NCBI RefSeq assembly: GCF_024181385.1
Contig: NZ_CP051305.1
Location: 2,170,001-2,234,000 of the forward strand
Reading direction: 5' to 3'
DNA length: 64,000 bases
Source: Treponema sp. OMZ 798
GTDB taxonomy: Bacteria; Spirochaetota; Spirochaetia; Treponematales; Treponemataceae
In this document: positions 35,120 to 43,978 of the stretch, one piece after another
Numbering within the stretch: position 1 is the first letter of the stretch
Layout: every line of letters begins with the position of its first letter
Notes under the pieces: model-generated
Databases searched by the model: none
Seen by the model: the letters and a program-made list of their open reading frames with translations, nothing else
Told to the model about the DNA's origin: nothing
Translations under genes and position numbers: made by a program

Positions 35120-36187
35120 CTATTTTTTATTTACAATTCTTTCTTTTTCATAATGAATCAATGTAAAAAATAACAAACCTACCAAAATAAGTCCTATAAG
35201 GACAATAAGAGCATTAAACCCTTGCAAAATTATAGCCATTCCGGCAAAAAGATTTATTATAAGCTGTAATATCATAAAAATACCCAAAGCCCCTCTAGGG
35301 CTAAAACCTATAAGCATAAGCTTATGATGCAGATGAAATTTATCACCCTCACCTATAGGGCGTCTCTCCCTCAGCCTGCGCCATATTGCTGCAACAGTAT
35401 CAAAGATAGGAAGCATTAAAATAACAGCTGCAAATTGTACTCCCGCAGCCTCATAGCCAGCCGGAGTCGGTATAAGAGGCAAAATAGACAAAACAAAACC
35501 CAAAATTTGTGAGCCGCAGTCACCCATAAAAATCTTTGCACTAGGCCGTGATAAATTAAAAAATAAAAAGCCTACGACTGAGAATGCAAGTATAAGCACT
35601 CGGAATATAATCATAGAACTTATACCTATAGAATAATAAATCGCAGCATAGGTTAGGAGAACAGAAACACCTAAACATCCTGCTTGACCGTCAATTCCAT
35701 CAACAAGATTTATTGCATTGGTTATTCCTATTATCCACAAGAAAGTTATTATATATGTTTCCGGCCCCATGTACCAAAAAAATCCTATTGGTCCAAAGCT
35801 TATTTTTTTAAATGTATATCCTCCATATAAGACTATTATAGCAGCAAGCGATTGGACCAACAGCTTAAAAACAGCTCTCCAATTTTTTATATCATCCCAC
35901 AAGCCCATTATAAAAATAAGCAGGCCGCCCAAGGCGATATAAAAGAAATTTAGGTGCAATAGTCTCAATTCAGGAAAACGGAAATGTAATATCAGGCTTG
36001 AAATTAGATAAGCAAAGCCGAAACCTACTCCTCCTATTCTCGGAATATTACCGGAATGTATCTTGCGTCCGCCTATTTTGTCATATAAATTATGTTTTTT
36101 TGAAAACATAATAGACATATAAACAAAAACGGCAGATAATACACAGGGAAGAAGAATTATATAAAAAACAAACTGGATTATAGCCAA
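35120..36187 (-). CDS. Polyprenyl-phosphate sugar-1-phosphate transferase (WecA/TagO type)
   Basis: 355 residues with about ten membrane segments. Motifs of the glycosyltransferase 4 family: RIGGVGFGFAYLI, GLWDDIKN, NAINLVDGIDGQAGCLG, FMGDCGSQILGF and the His-rich loop KFHLHHKLMLIGFSPRG. It transfers a sugar phosphate to undecaprenyl phosphate, starting a surface glycan. Treponemes lack LPS of the usual kind, so the product is open. Confidence 0.88.
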   Translation of the reverse strand: MAIIQFVFYIILLPCVLSAVFVYMSIMFSKKHNLYDKIGGRKIHSGNIPRIGGVGFGFAYLISSLILHFRFPELRLLHLNFFYIALGGLLIFIMGLWDDIKNWRAVFKLLVQSLAAIIVLYGGYTFKKISFGPIGFFWYMGPETYIITFLWIIGITNAINLVDGIDGQAGCLGVSVLLTYAAIYYSIGISSMIIFRVLILAFSVVGFLFFNLSRPSAKIFMGDCGSQILGFVLSILPLIPTPAGYEAAGVQFAAVILMLPIFDTVAAIWRRLRERRPIGEGDKFHLHHKLMLIGFSPRGALGIFMILQLIINLFAGMAIILQGFNALIVLIGLILVGLLFFTLIHYEKERIVNKK

Positions 36188-36296
36188 AACCGGTATTCTC
36201 CTTAATCACATTCCGTGACGACATTATACAACAATACAGCTAAATTATCAAGCCTTAACAATAATAGCAGAGAACCTATTTAATTAGAAAAAATAA

Positions 36297-38288
36297 TTAT
36301 TCTATATTAATTTTTTCAACATAATCTAAAAACGCAGATCGCAGATTAGAATGTTCTTTTTCACTTTGGCTGATTTTTTTCTTTAAATTCTCCAAGGTGT
36401 TTTCTATCTCAAGAAGTTTATCTAAAAACATCTTTCCCTGTTGGGTCTCAGATCCGACAGCTTGAATATTTTTACGGATCCTATCTTGTTCGGCATTAAG
36501 ATTTTTTTGCTCATTTTGTAAATTAAACAAGACACTTTGAGCCTTATCAACCTTTACCTTTTCATTTAAAACATCCTTAAAGGCTTTTTTTATCTTTTCG
36601 GGCAGCTTAGAATTGGAATAAATAGCTATCATTGAATTATTATCCATCATATTAATTTGAAGAATTTCTTCAAAAAACCTTTCTTCAACTACCTCAAGTT
36701 TTTCTTGCGAGCCAGCTTTAACTTTTATATTAAACCTGTACTTGTTTGAAGTCTTTTCCAACAATTTCTTTTCATCTGCAAGATTAAAACCTGAACTTAT
36801 AAAATGTTCAACTATAATGGAACGTTCTTTTGATGCAGAATTCTTAACAGTATAAACAGAGTTTTTAGATGATTTATATTTTTTTGTTAAGACTCCTTTT
36901 ACGATTTTAAGACTATGAATATGTTCTTCAAAGTCCTCAGTTTTTGCTCCTCTCACATCTATATCATCCCCAAAGGCTATAATGCGTTTTTCTTTTTCCG
37001 GTAAAAACGCCAAAACGGCATCACCTGCATACTCTCCATTTTCAAAAACCGTAATGGGACCGGCAGGAAACTTTAGGCCTGAATTATTCTCGATACTGAT
37101 ACATAACTTAGGATGCACATCAGCACCATAGGGTATATTAGAAAAAACCGAGTATTTTTGAGCAGGAAGCGATACAAGGCTAAGCGGAATCATAGTACTT
37201 TTTTGTCTCGGCAAATTAACAGGCTTAACGGGGGTAAAAGCAAACATTTCCCCAGCAGTACTCGTGGCAACAGTCTGATTTTCAAAATAAGCATCTTCTT
37301 CAGCCTCAGTCATAGAAAGTTCAATACTCTCATAATAAGGCTGTTTTTGCATTTTCATAGGAGCTTTTCTTTCTTCTACCTTATAATCGGCAGAATTATC
37401 ATAAGCGGAATCAAAGGTTTCAGGGCTGGCTGCCTGTCCTGCAAGGATGGGAATAGTTTCACGGTGAGTATAATAGGGTTCATACAAATTTTGTTTAAAA
37501 CCTACAGGCCGGCCGCTTGTAAGGGTCAGTTTTACATCCTTCCAATCAAGATCCGTGGAGTTATCTATTACAGCCCAAGCTTGAAAAGCCGCACTTGTAT
37601 TGCCCATGTCAAGCCTATATGTAGGCTTCCAAATAGGAGCTTCCATGACGTACGACACCCCTATATTACGCTCTCCTGCCGATTCTATATCAATCGAAAT
37701 CAGCTTCCTTTCTTTTGCAGAGGCTTCTAAAATTAGACTCAATGCCTTTTGTAAGTCATCATTCCGCTGAGGGTCCGTAAATTTAAAAGATTGTACATCT
37801 TTTAAGGATATTATCTTAACACCGTCTGCCGCAGCAATCGACAAAATTATATCAGCCTTAGACTCTTCAATTTTATCCACGCTTAAAATTTTACCGATGA
37901 TCTTACTCGGCGTATAAACTTCAATTTCGGCTCCCTTCTGCGAGTTAAGGATCTTAAAAATAGAGTTATTTGCAGATAAATCTATCTTTAAACTTTGCAT
38001 AGTTTTTTTAAGGGTGTCTTCCGATTGATAATTTATCGATAAATTCTTTGCAGCAGGATCTTTTACAAAAATAGATTTTAACACATCGCTTATTTGGGAA
38101 GGTAAAAACAGCATCTCTATTTTTCCGCTGCCACTTACCCTGCCTTCATGCTCATAATGAGCAACTCCTGACGAATAAAGGGTTACCTTTTTTAAAGGAA
38201 TATCATCCTCATTAAACCCGATTACCGAATCAGAAAATACTGTAGTCATACACATTAATGAAATTAACATAAAAAATAATTTTTTCAT
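36297..38288 (-). CDS. DUF4139 exported protein
   Basis: 663 residues. N-terminal signal peptide (KKLFFMLISLMCMTTVFS). The family pattern VTLYSSGVAHYEHEGRVSGSG at the start and VSYVMEAPIWKPTYRLDMG in the middle belong to DUF4139 (mucoidy-inhibitor-like), of unknown function. The last 100 residues are a coiled coil (LFNLQNEQKNLNAEQDRIRKNIQ). GGAGG is 4 nt before ATG. It diverges from the TPR gene. Confidence 0.82.
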   Translation of the reverse strand: MKKLFFMLISLMCMTTVFSDSVIGFNEDDIPLKKVTLYSSGVAHYEHEGRVSGSGKIEMLFLPSQISDVLKSIFVKDPAAKNLSINYQSEDTLKKTMQSLKIDLSANNSIFKILNSQKGAEIEVYTPSKIIGKILSVDKIEESKADIILSIAAADGVKIISLKDVQSFKFTDPQRNDDLQKALSLILEASAKERKLISIDIESAGERNIGVSYVMEAPIWKPTYRLDMGNTSAAFQAWAVIDNSTDLDWKDVKLTLTSGRPVGFKQNLYEPYYTHRETIPILAGQAASPETFDSAYDNSADYKVEERKAPMKMQKQPYYESIELSMTEAEEDAYFENQTVATSTAGEMFAFTPVKPVNLPRQKSTMIPLSLVSLPAQKYSVFSNIPYGADVHPKLCISIENNSGLKFPAGPITVFENGEYAGDAVLAFLPEKEKRIIAFGDDIDVRGAKTEDFEEHIHSLKIVKGVLTKKYKSSKNSVYTVKNSASKERSIIVEHFISSGFNLADEKKLLEKTSNKYRFNIKVKAGSQEKLEVVEERFFEEILQINMMDNNSMIAIYSNSKLPEKIKKAFKDVLNEKVKVDKAQSVLFNLQNEQKNLNAEQDRIRKNIQAVGSETQQGKMFLDKLLEIENTLENLKKKISQSEKEHSNLRSAFLDYVEKINIE

Positions 38289-38389
38289 ACCTCCTCCAAG
38301 AAAACAATATCATCACTATTATATCACATACAAGAGTTGCTGACTAGGGTAGATTTTACAGTATTATTAAAAATTCAATTCACTTTCCA

Positions 38390-38418
38390 TTGACATATCT
38401 CAAAATAAAACGCATAAT
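38390..38418 (+). promoter_or_regulatory. Promoter abutting the TPR gene
   Basis: Perfect TTGACA (38390-38395), 17-bp spacer, CATAAT (38413-38418), then 6 nt to ATG at 38425. The clearest leaderless candidate of the window. Confidence 0.6.
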
Positions 38419-38424
38419 GAGAGA

Positions 38425-39765
38425 ATGGTATCAACTATTATTATTTCCTTTTTTATTATTGTTATTGCTGTTGTTATTATTGTTCTCATAGCCACAAGAA
38501 CCAAAACATCGTCTTCAGGGGGAAGAAAAAAAGTTAAAGGCAGGGCAGTGTTAATGAAAGAAGCCTCACGCCGCTTAGCTCAAAATCCTCACGACGTTGA
38601 AGGTCTATTTATAATGGGAGATATTTATTATCAAGACCAAGACTGGGAAAAAGCATACACTGCATACTCTGCCTTATTGGATAGGATGAAGCCTCTTGAA
38701 ATGAGTAAGCAGCTGGATGTTGCTATCAGGTACGGTACCTGCGCCTTAAAAACAAATAGGATTCCTGAGGCAAAAAAAGGCTTCCTTCTTGCAGAGACAA
38801 TCAATTCTAAAAATCTTGCTGTAAGCTATAATTTAGGTTATATCTATTATCTCGAAAAAGAGTATGAAAAAGCCGTTAAATTTTTCAAAAGAGCCTTAAT
38901 AATTGAACCAAACAGTTTTTTGGCAACAAAGTATCTTGGATATACGTTTAAGCATTTGCATAAATACAATGAGGCCTTGCCCGCGTTAAAAAAAGCCTTG
39001 GATTTTAAGCCCGATGATAAGGAAGTTTTGTTTGCAATGGGCGAATGTTTTTATGAAACGGAGGCAACAGACCGCTGCCTAAAGATATTAAACCACCTTA
39101 GGGTAGACCCTGTTTTCGGACCTCAGGCTTCATTATATACAGGTATGATAAGAGCAAAGGCCGACCAGCTGGAAAGAGCAATTGAAGACTTCCAAATAGG
39201 TTTAAAGCATACCGGAACACCGGTGGATATTTCCAACGAACTAAAGTACAGATTAGCTCAAGCCTATATAAAAACTCAAGAAATAGGTCAAGCTCTCCAT
39301 CTTTTAAAAGAAATCCAGAACATAAGCCCGGGATACAAAGATGCAGCAACCTTGATAATGAGATATCAAGAGTTAAACAAAAACAAGAACTTACAGATAT
39401 ATCTGATGTCCGGTCAAAGCGAATTCGTAGCTCTTTGCCGCAAAATAGTAGCCCGTTTTTATCCGAAGGCAAAGGTAAAAATACTGGATATTTCAGTATT
39501 GGCCGCCTACACCGATATAGTAGCCGAAATAGATACACCGCGTTTTTCGGATACGGTTATTTTTAGGTTTTTTAGATCTCAGGGAACGGTAGGAGAGCTG
39601 CTCCTTAGAGAGCTTCATGCACGGCTAAAAGAAGTAAAGGGCGGGACAGGGATATGTATGAGTGCCGGAACCTTTACTGAAGAAGCTGTTAGGTTTTCTG
39701 AAGGACGGCCGCTGGACTTATACGACAAAACAAGACTTTCAAGCGTTTTAAACTCGTTAAAATAA
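38425..39765 (+). CDS. Membrane TPR protein with Mrr-like C-terminal domain
   Basis: 446 residues. One N-terminal membrane segment (IIISFFIIVIAVVIIVLIATR), then about seven TPR repeats (for example VSYNLGYIYYLEKEYEKAVKFFKRALIIEP) to about residue 320. The last 115 residues resemble the Mrr_cat nuclease fold, ending in CMSAGTFTEEAVRFSEGRPLDLYDKTRL. The usual QAKR catalytic element is replaced by FRFFRSQG, so it is probably not a nuclease. Followed by a strong terminator. Confidence 0.8.
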   Translation: MVSTIIISFFIIVIAVVIIVLIATRTKTSSSGGRKKVKGRAVLMKEASRRLAQNPHDVEGLFIMGDIYYQDQDWEKAYTAYSALLDRMKPLEMSKQLDVAIRYGTCALKTNRIPEAKKGFLLAETINSKNLAVSYNLGYIYYLEKEYEKAVKFFKRALIIEPNSFLATKYLGYTFKHLHKYNEALPALKKALDFKPDDKEVLFAMGECFYETEATDRCLKILNHLRVDPVFGPQASLYTGMIRAKADQLERAIEDFQIGLKHTGTPVDISNELKYRLAQAYIKTQEIGQALHLLKEIQNISPGYKDAATLIMRYQELNKNKNLQIYLMSGQSEFVALCRKIVARFYPKAKVKILDISVLAAYTDIVAEIDTPRFSDTVIFRFFRSQGTVGELLLRELHARLKEVKGGTGICMSAGTFTEEAVRFSEGRPLDLYDKTRLSSVLNSLK

Positions 39766-39783
39766 AACTTTGTTTGTTCAATA

Positions 39784-39815
39784 AAAAAGGCAGCTCATAC
39801 CGGCTGCCTTTTTGT
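39784..39815. terminator. Bidirectional terminator
   Basis: aaaaaaggcagc and ggctgccttttt flank an 8-nt loop, with A and T runs. It separates the convergent TPR and outer-membrane genes. Confidence 0.8.
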
Positions 39816-39831
39816 GCAAAATAATTAAAAT

Positions 39832-40539
39832 CTATAACCTGATAGAAAGACCTAACTTTAAGTTTACACTGTTAGCAATAATATCCTTTATGTTGCCGTC
39901 AGTGTTGGAAACTGTATATGATTCATTTCCAACTTTAAATGTTTTTTGAACTTTTAAAGGAGCAAAATAAACAGTATCGGCAATACCTCCGTAAATACCT
40001 ATAATATCAGTAAAATAAAAACTTGCCAAAATATTTGCGCCTAAACCGAACATAACATCTAATTTTTCATACTTAAACTCTTGATTAAGTATAGAAACAG
40101 ACTGAGTTGCCTTCATAGCATTTAAACCAAGACCGCCTCCTAAAAAGAGGTTAAAACGTGTTTTCTTAAACAAGGTTAAACCTGCACCAAGCTGAGTATC
40201 AAGGATAAAGGCATTTGTTTTTAAAAACTTATCTTTTTCCGCGCTTGAACCCGTTATGAGATCACTATGGTTTTTTCCGGGAAAGGCAATTTGGGCCATT
40301 AAATAAAGAAATCCGGCTCTTAGATCTACAGCAACGCCTGCGGCATTATTCTTTTCATCTTTGGCATTTTTTATTGACTCTTGTATATCTGCATGAAATA
40401 CATCAAACTTGCCCTCATTTTTAGTGTGTACAAAATAATTTGTAAAGGCAGGGCCGAAAGAAATTGCAAAATCTGCAAATGCAAAAGCAGCAAATGCAAC
40501 CGAAATAATCAAAACAAAAATTATCTTCTTGTGCTTCAT
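39832..40539 (-). CDS. Predicted outer-membrane beta-barrel protein
   Basis: 235 residues. Signal peptide KHKKIIFVLIISVAFAAFAFA; the mature part has alternating beta-strand pattern (FLYLMAQIAFPG, NLFLGGGLGLNAM, MFGLGANILASFYFT), and the last residues NLKLGLSIRL end in the aromatic/hydrophobic signal of barrel proteins. Start ATG at 40539 has GGAGG 6 nt upstream. It is paralogous to the next gene upstream. The ligand or role is unknown. Confidence 0.75.
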   Translation of the reverse strand: MKHKKIIFVLIISVAFAAFAFADFAISFGPAFTNYFVHTKNEGKFDVFHADIQESIKNAKDEKNNAAGVAVDLRAGFLYLMAQIAFPGKNHSDLITGSSAEKDKFLKTNAFILDTQLGAGLTLFKKTRFNLFLGGGLGLNAMKATQSVSILNQEFKYEKLDVMFGLGANILASFYFTDIIGIYGGIADTVYFAPLKVQKTFKVGNESYTVSNTDGNIKDIIANSVNLKLGLSIRL

Positions 40540-40646
40540 AATAAACCTCCTATAAAACACATTTTACCTGCTTAATCATAAGCAGAACCAATTCTAAAAC
40601 GCATATAGTCAGACTTTGTTACAATTTTATTAAAACTAAACCTTTT

Positions 40647-41468
40647 TTAAAGCTTGAAAGCAACAGCCAACCTTAATGCAAGGTTATTAGCCCATGAATA
40701 TTTTATAAGGGATTGGATATCCTGCTTTTTTTCTTTGGTAATTGTATAAGTAAAACCGCTTCCGTTTATTGCTTTTCCTTTGTAATACCTCTTGTTTGAC
40801 ATCGGAATAAAATATACGGTATCTTTGATATCAAAGGAAATACCTATATTCTTTGTAAAATAATAGTTTAATGCAACAGTAAATCCTAAGCCGGACATAG
40901 CTATGCTTCGTGTCTCGTTAAGTTCCTTTGCTACAGGATTTCCAGTAATAGGATCTACTATAGTTTGTACAAATTCATCGGGAAGCTTTCTTTTTGTCTG
41001 AATATAATTTATACCAAGACCTCCGCCCACAAAAATATTAACCGGTAAGCTCTTTAAAATATTAATACCCAAGCCTATCTGACTATCTACAATAACGGAA
41101 TTGTTTAACCTATTTGTCGCACCCATTGCCTTTAATTTTTCTCCTAAGGGATCATCACCTGTAGGTACCTGTGTAAAGGGAAAGCCTACGCTGATATTAG
41201 CATACACGTAACTTACTTTAAGTTTTAAACCTAGGGCTAAGGCATTATATGAATCAACAGACCTTGGAGCATCCATGGTAAGGTTTCCCTCACCTAAGGC
41301 CGCTTCCAAGCCTCCGGCCAAATTAGTTTTAAGCGAATCATTATATACTGTCACCATATTATGGTTCATATAACCTAATCCTATATCGCCGGAAATATCC
41401 ATAACATCGAAGGCCGACAAGGAAAGCATACAGCCAAAAGCTAAAATAATAAAAATAATTTTTTTTAT
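40647..41468 (-). CDS. Predicted outer-membrane beta-barrel, possible ATA start
   Basis: 273 residues from the chosen start. Signal peptide KKIIFIILAFGCMLSLSAFD, then barrel-like strands (LGLGINILKSLPVNIFVGGGLGINYI) paralogous to the neighbour. GGAGG is followed 6 nt later by ATA AAA AAA ATT, in the place where the paralog has ATG. No ATG, GTG or TTG lies at that distance. The alternative is ATG at 41504 with no ribosome site (MLLNKILSW...). The start is therefore uncertain. Confidence 0.65.
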   Translation of the reverse strand: MKKIIFIILAFGCMLSLSAFDVMDISGDIGLGYMNHNMVTVYNDSLKTNLAGGLEAALGEGNLTMDAPRSVDSYNALALGLKLKVSYVYANISVGFPFTQVPTGDDPLGEKLKAMGATNRLNNSVIVDSQIGLGINILKSLPVNIFVGGGLGINYIQTKRKLPDEFVQTIVDPITGNPVAKELNETRSIAMSGLGFTVALNYYFTKNIGISFDIKDTVYFIPMSNKRYYKGKAINGSGFTYTITKEKKQDIQSLIKYSWANNLALRLAVAFKL

Positions 41469-41578
41469 AATTATCCTCCAAGATAAAATTTTATTTAAAA
41501 GCATAATTGTATGTTTTCTATAAGTATAGCCCGGTATTAACATATTTTCAATCAGTTCTAAGTATTTTTTTATATCTA

Positions 41579-41607
41579 TTGCCGTTTTTGCTTAAAAATA
41601 GTAGGAT
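41579..41607 (+). promoter_or_regulatory. Promoter abutting the DUF2156 gene
   Basis: TTGCCG (41579-41584), 17-bp spacer, TAGGAT (41602-41607), 6 nt to ATG at 41614. No ribosome site. Confidence 0.5.
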
Positions 41608-41613
41608 ATATAC

Positions 41614-42504
41614 ATGAGTATACCGCAGTATCCTGAATTTACACCCATTTCGCTGGACATGCAATCCGAAATGGAATTTTACTTAAAAAGGCTTCCTGAC
41701 GGAATTTCGGAGCTGACTTTTTTGAATTTATATCTTTTTAGGCACAATTATAAATATCAGGCAGCAAAAACCGATAAACTATTGATAATAATAGGGGAGT
41801 ATAAGGGTGAAAGCTTTTTTATTACACCCTGCTGTACAGTGGATGTCGAAATAACAAAGGAATTATTGGCAAAATACAAAAGATGGATGATTCTTTCAAA
41901 ATCTTTTTTAGATAATAACACAAATGTATTCAACCTTCCTTTTCTAAAAGAGCTAAAAATCGAAGAAGATAGAGATAATTTTGACTATGTTTATTTGAGA
42001 AAGAATTTAGCCGAGCTAAAGGGTAAGGACTTTCATAAAAAGAAGACCCATATAAACAAGTTTGAAAAATCCTATGACAAAATAAAAATCGAGCCTCTCA
42101 CTCTTGAAAATGTAGAAGATGCCAAAAAAGTACTTGAAGAATGGAATAGTACAAAACCGGACTCAAATCCTGAAAATTCCGACTATGAAGCAGCCTTGGA
42201 AGCCCTTTCTATCTTGAGCCGCACATCAATGATGGGCATTATTCTCTATGTTTGGGATGAGCCTGTAGCTTGGACCCTTGCAGAAATAACACAAAACAAT
42301 AAAACAGCAGTGGTTCTATTTGAAAAGGCATTGGCATCTTACAAGGGAAGCTTTCAGTACATTAATTATGCCTTTGCAGGTTATCTGCCTGAGCATATAG
42401 AATTTATCAACAGAGAGCAGGATTTAGGCAATGAGGGCCTGAGACAAGCAAAAATGACATATAAACCGATAAAATTCATAAAAAAGTATAGAATTTTATC
42501 TTAA
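41614..42504 (+). CDS. DUF2156 protein, aminoacyl-lipid transferase-like
   Basis: 296 residues. The sequence follows the C-terminal GNAT-like domain of phosphatidylglycerol lysyltransferases (DUF2156/LPG_synthase_C): NYKYQAAKTDKLLIIIGEY, YVYLRKNLAELKGKDFHKKKTHINKF and VVLFEKALASYKGSFQYINYAFA. There is no membrane domain, so it may act on soluble donors or on other proteins. The reaction is not determined. The threonine-synthase-like gene follows after 20 nt. Confidence 0.78.
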   Translation: MSIPQYPEFTPISLDMQSEMEFYLKRLPDGISELTFLNLYLFRHNYKYQAAKTDKLLIIIGEYKGESFFITPCCTVDVEITKELLAKYKRWMILSKSFLDNNTNVFNLPFLKELKIEEDRDNFDYVYLRKNLAELKGKDFHKKKTHINKFEKSYDKIKIEPLTLENVEDAKKVLEEWNSTKPDSNPENSDYEAALEALSILSRTSMMGIILYVWDEPVAWTLAEITQNNKTAVVLFEKALASYKGSFQYINYAFAGYLPEHIEFINREQDLGNEGLRQAKMTYKPIKFIKKYRILS

Positions 42505-42510
42505 ATATGA

Positions 42511-42516
42511 TACAAT
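42511..42516 (+). promoter_or_regulatory. Possible -10 box before the ThrC-like gene
   Basis: TACAAT ends 8 nt before ATG at 42525. AGGA follows it at 42517-42520. It may be a leaderless promoter or simply part of an operon with the gene before. Confidence 0.35.
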
Positions 42517-42524
42517 AGGAAAAC

Positions 42525-43838
42525 ATGGATTTAGTAAGTACACGAAACAACAATAAGATAGTATCCTTTTATGAGGCTGTAACAAACTGTATGCCGGCTG
42601 ACGGAGGGCTTTATATACCGAAAGAAGCCTTGGACTTAAGCGATTGGACCTGTCACCTTAACGAAACTTCAAGTTTTACATCTATTGCGGGAACCTTAAC
42701 CTCCGCAATACTGCAAAAAGAATTCAGCCCGGCCGTTTCGGAACGTATTGCCGTCTCTGCATTTGGAAATTACAGTCCCAGAGTAAGGCAATTGGATGAA
42801 AGGCTCTTTTTACTGGACCTTTTTCACGGACCGACCGGCTGCCATAGAGATTTCGGATTTTTATGGTTTGCCTCGGTTCTTGAGCATATTTTAACCATAA
42901 CCGATAAAAAAGCTATAGTTTTAGGAACAGGTACAAAAAAGAACGGGCAAAGTATGGCAGCCGCTTTCGGCAACAAAAAAAGAGTCAAGACCCTCTTGAT
43001 TCATCCCAGGGGTTATGCTTGCGGAATCCCCGAAAAATATTTGGCCGAAAACGGAGGCTCTATATACTCTGTAGAGTGTGACGGAGACATAAGGGATGTC
43101 GAAAACTTAAAAAGGTCAGTATATCTTGACAGGGAGCTTGTAGAAAAATATGGGCTAACCTTGGCAAATACGGTAAACATAGGACGGCTTTTGCCCCAAA
43201 TTTTCTTTTATTTTTTTGCTTTTACCCGTTTTAAAAAGCATAGTTTCGGCGAAATTTACTATGCCCTCCACTCCGGTAATTACGGAAACCTTTCGGCAGG
43301 CCTTTTTGCATGGAAGAGCGGCCTTTCTCTCAACGGTTTTATTACCGATTCTACGCCTGAACTATCCGTAAACAAGGACGGGGATTGCTTTTGCAAAACA
43401 ATGGAAATTCCTTTAGGCCAAAGAAGTGCAGCAGATCCTGTAAGCCCCTCAAATATTGAGCGTTTGGAACAAATTTTTGAAATAAGCCCTGCAATTATGA
43501 AGGCTTTGATTTTTCCTAAGCAGGTAGAGTCAAAAAATTATAAGGAACTTATAAGAAAGGCCTATCAAAGATATGGTATTATGATAGATACTTCGACAGC
43601 TGCAGCCTATGGAGCTGCAATAAAAAGCAAAATTCTCGAAAATAAGGGACCGGAAACCCTTGTACTGATTTCAAAAGATCATCCGGCCTTTGAAGCCGAC
43701 ATAATTGAAGAGGCCTGCGGCGAAAAAACCAATCAACCGGAATACATGAAGGGCTTAGACAGGCCTATAAAAAATATAAAAAAGATACAGGCCTCTAAAA
43801 AAGAAATTGAAAATATGCTACAATATATGGAGAGGTAG
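42525..43838 (+). CDS. Threonine synthase-like protein without the PLP lysine
   Basis: 437 residues, ThrC length. The fold is clear from MPADGGLYIPKEALDL, LFHGPTG and NTVNIGRLLPQIFFYFFAFTRF. The Schiff-base motif LAFKDFG of ThrC is GCHRDFG here, so Arg108 (42846-42848) replaces the PLP lysine. The phosphate-binding SGDTG is replaced by GTKKNGQ. It therefore should not make threonine. A role as binding protein or regulator is possible. A 44-residue gene follows after 5 nt. Confidence 0.85.
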   Translation: MDLVSTRNNNKIVSFYEAVTNCMPADGGLYIPKEALDLSDWTCHLNETSSFTSIAGTLTSAILQKEFSPAVSERIAVSAFGNYSPRVRQLDERLFLLDLFHGPTGCHRDFGFLWFASVLEHILTITDKKAIVLGTGTKKNGQSMAAAFGNKKRVKTLLIHPRGYACGIPEKYLAENGGSIYSVECDGDIRDVENLKRSVYLDRELVEKYGLTLANTVNIGRLLPQIFFYFFAFTRFKKHSFGEIYYALHSGNYGNLSAGLFAWKSGLSLNGFITDSTPELSVNKDGDCFCKTMEIPLGQRSAADPVSPSNIERLEQIFEISPAIMKALIFPKQVESKNYKELIRKAYQRYGIMIDTSTAAAYGAAIKSKILENKGPETLVLISKDHPAFEADIIEEACGEKTNQPEYMKGLDRPIKNIKKIQASKKEIENMLQYMER

Positions 43839-43843
43839 TTTTT

Positions 43844-43978
43844 ATGTCATATAAACTTGATGGAGCCAAATTCCCCACACTTGAAGAACTGGTAGAAGCC
43901 CTCTACCCTATTTATGCAGATAAGATGAGTGAGGAGGAATTTAAAAAATATGCCGAAGAAAACGCCGAAAAAGACTAG
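43844..43978 (+). CDS. Small acidic protein, 44 residues
   Basis: Starts MSYKLDGAKFPTLEELVEALY and ends with KKYAEENAEKD. GAGAGG is 7 nt before ATG, and the gene starts 5 nt after the ThrC-like stop, so it is probably co-translated. It is rich in Glu and Lys, with helix-like pattern. No family is recognised. Its stop overlaps the convergent GH13 gene by 4 nt. Confidence 0.65.
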   Translation: MSYKLDGAKFPTLEELVEALYPIYADKMSEEEFKKYAEENAEKD

